A stretch of DNA of 6,692 bases from an archaeon. GTDB lineage: Archaea > Nanobdellota > Nanobdellia > Woesearchaeales > JAGVOV01. The stretch spans positions 1-6,692 of the forward strand of contig JAGVOV010000043.1 in NCBI GenBank assembly GCA_020052545.1, given 5' to 3'. The notes beneath the pieces are model-generated. The model did no database searches. It saw nothing but the letters and a program-made list of their open reading frames with translations, and was not told where the DNA came from. Shown one piece after another: positions 5,144-6,692 of this stretch. A program made the translations under genes and the position numbers. Numbering within the stretch: the first letter of the stretch is position 1; each line of letters opens with the position of its first letter.

Positions 5144-5909
5144 GCCAAAAGTAGGTTTTTATGGCCTTACAGGATGCGCAGGCTGCCAGCTCTCTGTATT
5201 GTTCAGCGAGGATGAAATAGTCTCTGTGCTTGGGCTCATAGATATTGTGTCCTTCCCATTCATAAGAGAAAAGAATATTGATCAGCATTTCGACATCTGC
5301 ATAGTTGAAGGATTGGTCGCTGACAAGCATGACCTTGAGACATTGAAGAAGCTCAGGGAAAATTCTAGTATTTTGGTTGCGATAGGCGCTTGTGCCCACA
5401 CAGGCAATGTTCCTGCATACAGGCATTATACCTTGAAGGAGAATTACCAGCATCTCCTATATGAGAAAAAAGAAGGCATCCAGGATATCGATCCCACACC
5501 ATTGGATTCATGGGTGAAGGTGGATTACACAATTCCTGGCTGTCCCCCAGACAAGAGAGAGATAATGAATTTCATAAAAGCTCTTCTTTTGGGAAAAGAG
5601 CCTTTGACTTACTCGAGCCCAGTATGCGTCGAATGTAGAAGGAACAATAACCTATGCCTTCTGGAAGAGGGAAAGCTTTGCCTCGGCCCGATAACGAGGG
5701 GCGGCTGCAACTCTGTCTGCACAAATGGCAGCTTTGAGTGCTGGGGCTGTCGCGGCCAGACCGATGATGCCAATATCCCTGCTTTTGTCGCTTTATTGCA
5801 GGAAAAAGGATTCAAGAGAGAGGAAATTTTGAAGAGGATGCGCGAATTTGTCGGCCTGAAGTTGCCGGAATCTACGATGGTGTTTTTCAATGGGAACAAT
5901 AACGCTTGA
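5136..5909 (+). CDS. hydD: Group 3b [NiFe]-hydrogenase delta (small) subunit
   Basis: This 257-residue small subunit carries the Fe-S relay nearest the active site. Cys14 and Cys17 (LTGCAGCQL), Cys86 (AIGACAHTGNVP) and Cys136 (YTIPGCPP) are the four classic ligands of the proximal [4Fe-4S] cluster. Eight more cysteines (164, 167, 174, 182, 191, 195, 202, 205) are enough for two further [4Fe-4S] clusters, as expected for group 3 soluble enzymes. There is no Tat signal or membrane tail, so it is cytoplasmic. The start ATG lies inside the end of hydG (8-base overlap), and it ends 20 bases inside hydA. Length and motifs are complete, with no sign of damage. Confidence 0.93.
   Translation: MTKPKVGFYGLTGCAGCQLSVLFSEDEIVSVLGLIDIVSFPFIREKNIDQHFDICIVEGLVADKHDLETLKKLRENSSILVAIGACAHTGNVPAYRHYTLKENYQHLLYEKKEGIQDIDPTPLDSWVKVDYTIPGCPPDKREIMNFIKALLLGKEPLTYSSPVCVECRRNNNLCLLEEGKLCLGPITRGGCNSVCTNGSFECWGCRGQTDDANIPAFVALLQEKGFKREEILKRMREFVGLKLPESTMVFFNGNNNA
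5879..5882 (+). promoter_or_regulatory. Ribosome-binding site for hydA
   Basis: GGTG lies 7 bases before the ATG at 5890, within the last codons of hydD. It supports that ATG despite the 20-base overlap. Confidence 0.5.
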
Positions 5910-6692
5910 TCATCTGACAAAGATAGAAGGACATGCTACATTAGCGCTGAACATAGATAATGGTGTCGTGAACAAATGCGAGCTTGGAAGCGTCGAAGGA
6001 AGCAGATATTTTGAAGGGTTGTTGAAAGGCCATAAGTTCAATGAGGCGCATGAGATAACATCAAGGATCTGTGGGATATGCAGCTGCGCCCATACCATAG
6101 CTGCGATAACGGCGATAGAGAATGCGCTTGATGTCAAGCCTTCTTATCAGACTCTTGAATTGAGAAAGTTGCTGACATTGGCTGAAAGGATAAGGAGCCA
6201 TGCAACCCATCTTTATTTCCTGGCATTGCCTGATTATCTTGGCTATGAATCTGCACTGTCCATGCTGCCGAAGTATAAGAAAGAAATCCTGCTGTCATTG
6301 AAGATGGTGAAAGTCGGCAATGACATGGTGCGCATGATTGGCGGAAGAGATATGCACCCTGTGTCCGCGACTGTAGGCGGCTGGCACAAAGTCCCCACGA
6401 AAAAGCAGATGCTTGAGATGGCAGCCTCTTTGAAGACGATAAAGGAAGATGCTGTGAAGACAGTTAAATTATTCGCAAAATTGAAGGTCCAGAAGTTCGA
6501 GAACAAGACGCAGTATTTCTGCCTCTGTGACGGAAGGGAATATCCAACAATCGGCGGGAATGTGAAGAGCCAGGATTCTATGTTTGAGCAGCGCGATTAC
6601 CTCAATTTCGTCAAGGAATATCATGAAGATTACAGCACGGCAAATTTTGTTGTCAAGGACGGGAAGAGCTATATGGTAGGAAGCTTGTCCAG
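5890..6692 (+). CDS. hydA: Group 3b [NiFe]-hydrogenase alpha (large, catalytic) subunit, N-terminal part (runs off right edge)
   Basis: This is the catalytic subunit holding the Ni-Fe centre that splits or makes H2. I translated 267 codons by hand from ATG 5890, with no stop before the window end. The N-terminus TITLDHLTKIEGHATL is the conserved opening of large subunits (E-G motif at residues 13-14), which fixes the start. The L1 nickel motif R-x-C-G-x-C-x3-H is complete: Arg59, Cys61, Cys64, His68 in RICGICSCAH. A helix with IRSHATHLYFLALPDYLGY follows, typical of HydA-type subunits. GGRDMHPVSATVGGWHKVP matches the conserved H-P-x-x-x-x-x-G-G segment. The C-terminal motif with the second cysteine pair (D-P-C-x-x-C-x-x-H) and the maturation cleavage site lie beyond the window. 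Cys66 is an extra cysteine inside L1. It overlaps hydD by 20 bases. Confidence 0.92.
   Translation, partial: MGTITLDHLTKIEGHATLALNIDNGVVNKCELGSVEGSRYFEGLLKGHKFNEAHEITSRICGICSCAHTIAAITAIENALDVKPSYQTLELRKLLTLAERIRSHATHLYFLALPDYLGYESALSMLPKYKKEILLSLKMVKVGNDMVRMIGGRDMHPVSATVGGWHKVPTKKQMLEMAASLKTIKEDAVKTVKLFAKLKVQKFENKTQYFCLCDGREYPTIGGNVKSQDSMFEQRDYLNFVKEYHEDYSTANFVVKDGKSYMVGSLS

Noticed and set aside
1..6692. tRNA or rRNA genes, CRISPR arrays, insertion sequences, integration sites
   Set aside because: No cloverleaf, regular repeat array, transposase or terminal repeats were seen; coding sequences cover nearly the whole window.

Overview
The window reads as archaeal chromosome, most plausibly from an uncultivated anaerobe with a compact genome. 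The evidence is AT-rich BRE/TATA elements about 25-30 bases before predicted transcript starts, some apparently leaderless genes, GAGG/GGTG ribosome-binding sites, frequent AGA/AGG and ATA codons, genes overlapping by 1-20 bases, and a Pyrococcus-type four-gene sulfhydrogenase operon. A DPANN lineage such as Woesearchaeota is possible, but that is inference; no rRNA, tRNA or phylogenetic marker is present.

Left part (1-1835). A leftward gene, cut by the window edge, has the start of a class I SAM-dependent methyltransferase fold. It is divergent from a rightward pair. The first gene of the pair is an exported or anchored trypsin-like serine protease with a complete His/Asp/Ser triad. The second overlaps it by 4 bases and is a small exported-looking protein resembling the chemotaxis deamidase CheD. 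I know of no described system that combines these two.

Middle (1832-3368). Two leftward genes follow: a stand-alone FAD/NAD(P) reductase domain of the ferredoxin-NADP reductase superfamily, apparently with its own leaderless promoter, and a NiCoT/UreH-type nickel/cobalt permease with a histidine-rich cytoplasmic or periplasmic loop. The permease is divergent from the hydrogenase operon across a 135-base gap. In that gap lies a perfect 11-bp inverted repeat (3288-3315), flanked directly by the two outward-facing TATA boxes. It is a strong candidate for a shared operator coordinating nickel uptake with hydrogenase synthesis.

Right part (3369-6692). hydB-hydG-hydD-hydA encode the beta, gamma, delta and alpha subunits of a soluble group 3b [NiFe]-hydrogenase (sulfhydrogenase). 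Electrons would pass between NAD(P)H bound to the FAD subunit HydG, Fe-S clusters in HydB and HydD, and the Ni-Fe site in HydA. HydA is cut by the window end, so its second pair of nickel-binding cysteines is not visible. Joints between the genes overlap by 1, 8 and 20 bases, implying translational coupling.

The organising theme of the right two thirds is hydrogen/NAD(P)H redox metabolism with a dedicated nickel supply. The leftmost three genes show no clear functional link to it. No mobile elements, CRISPR arrays, RNA genes or convincing terminators were seen.
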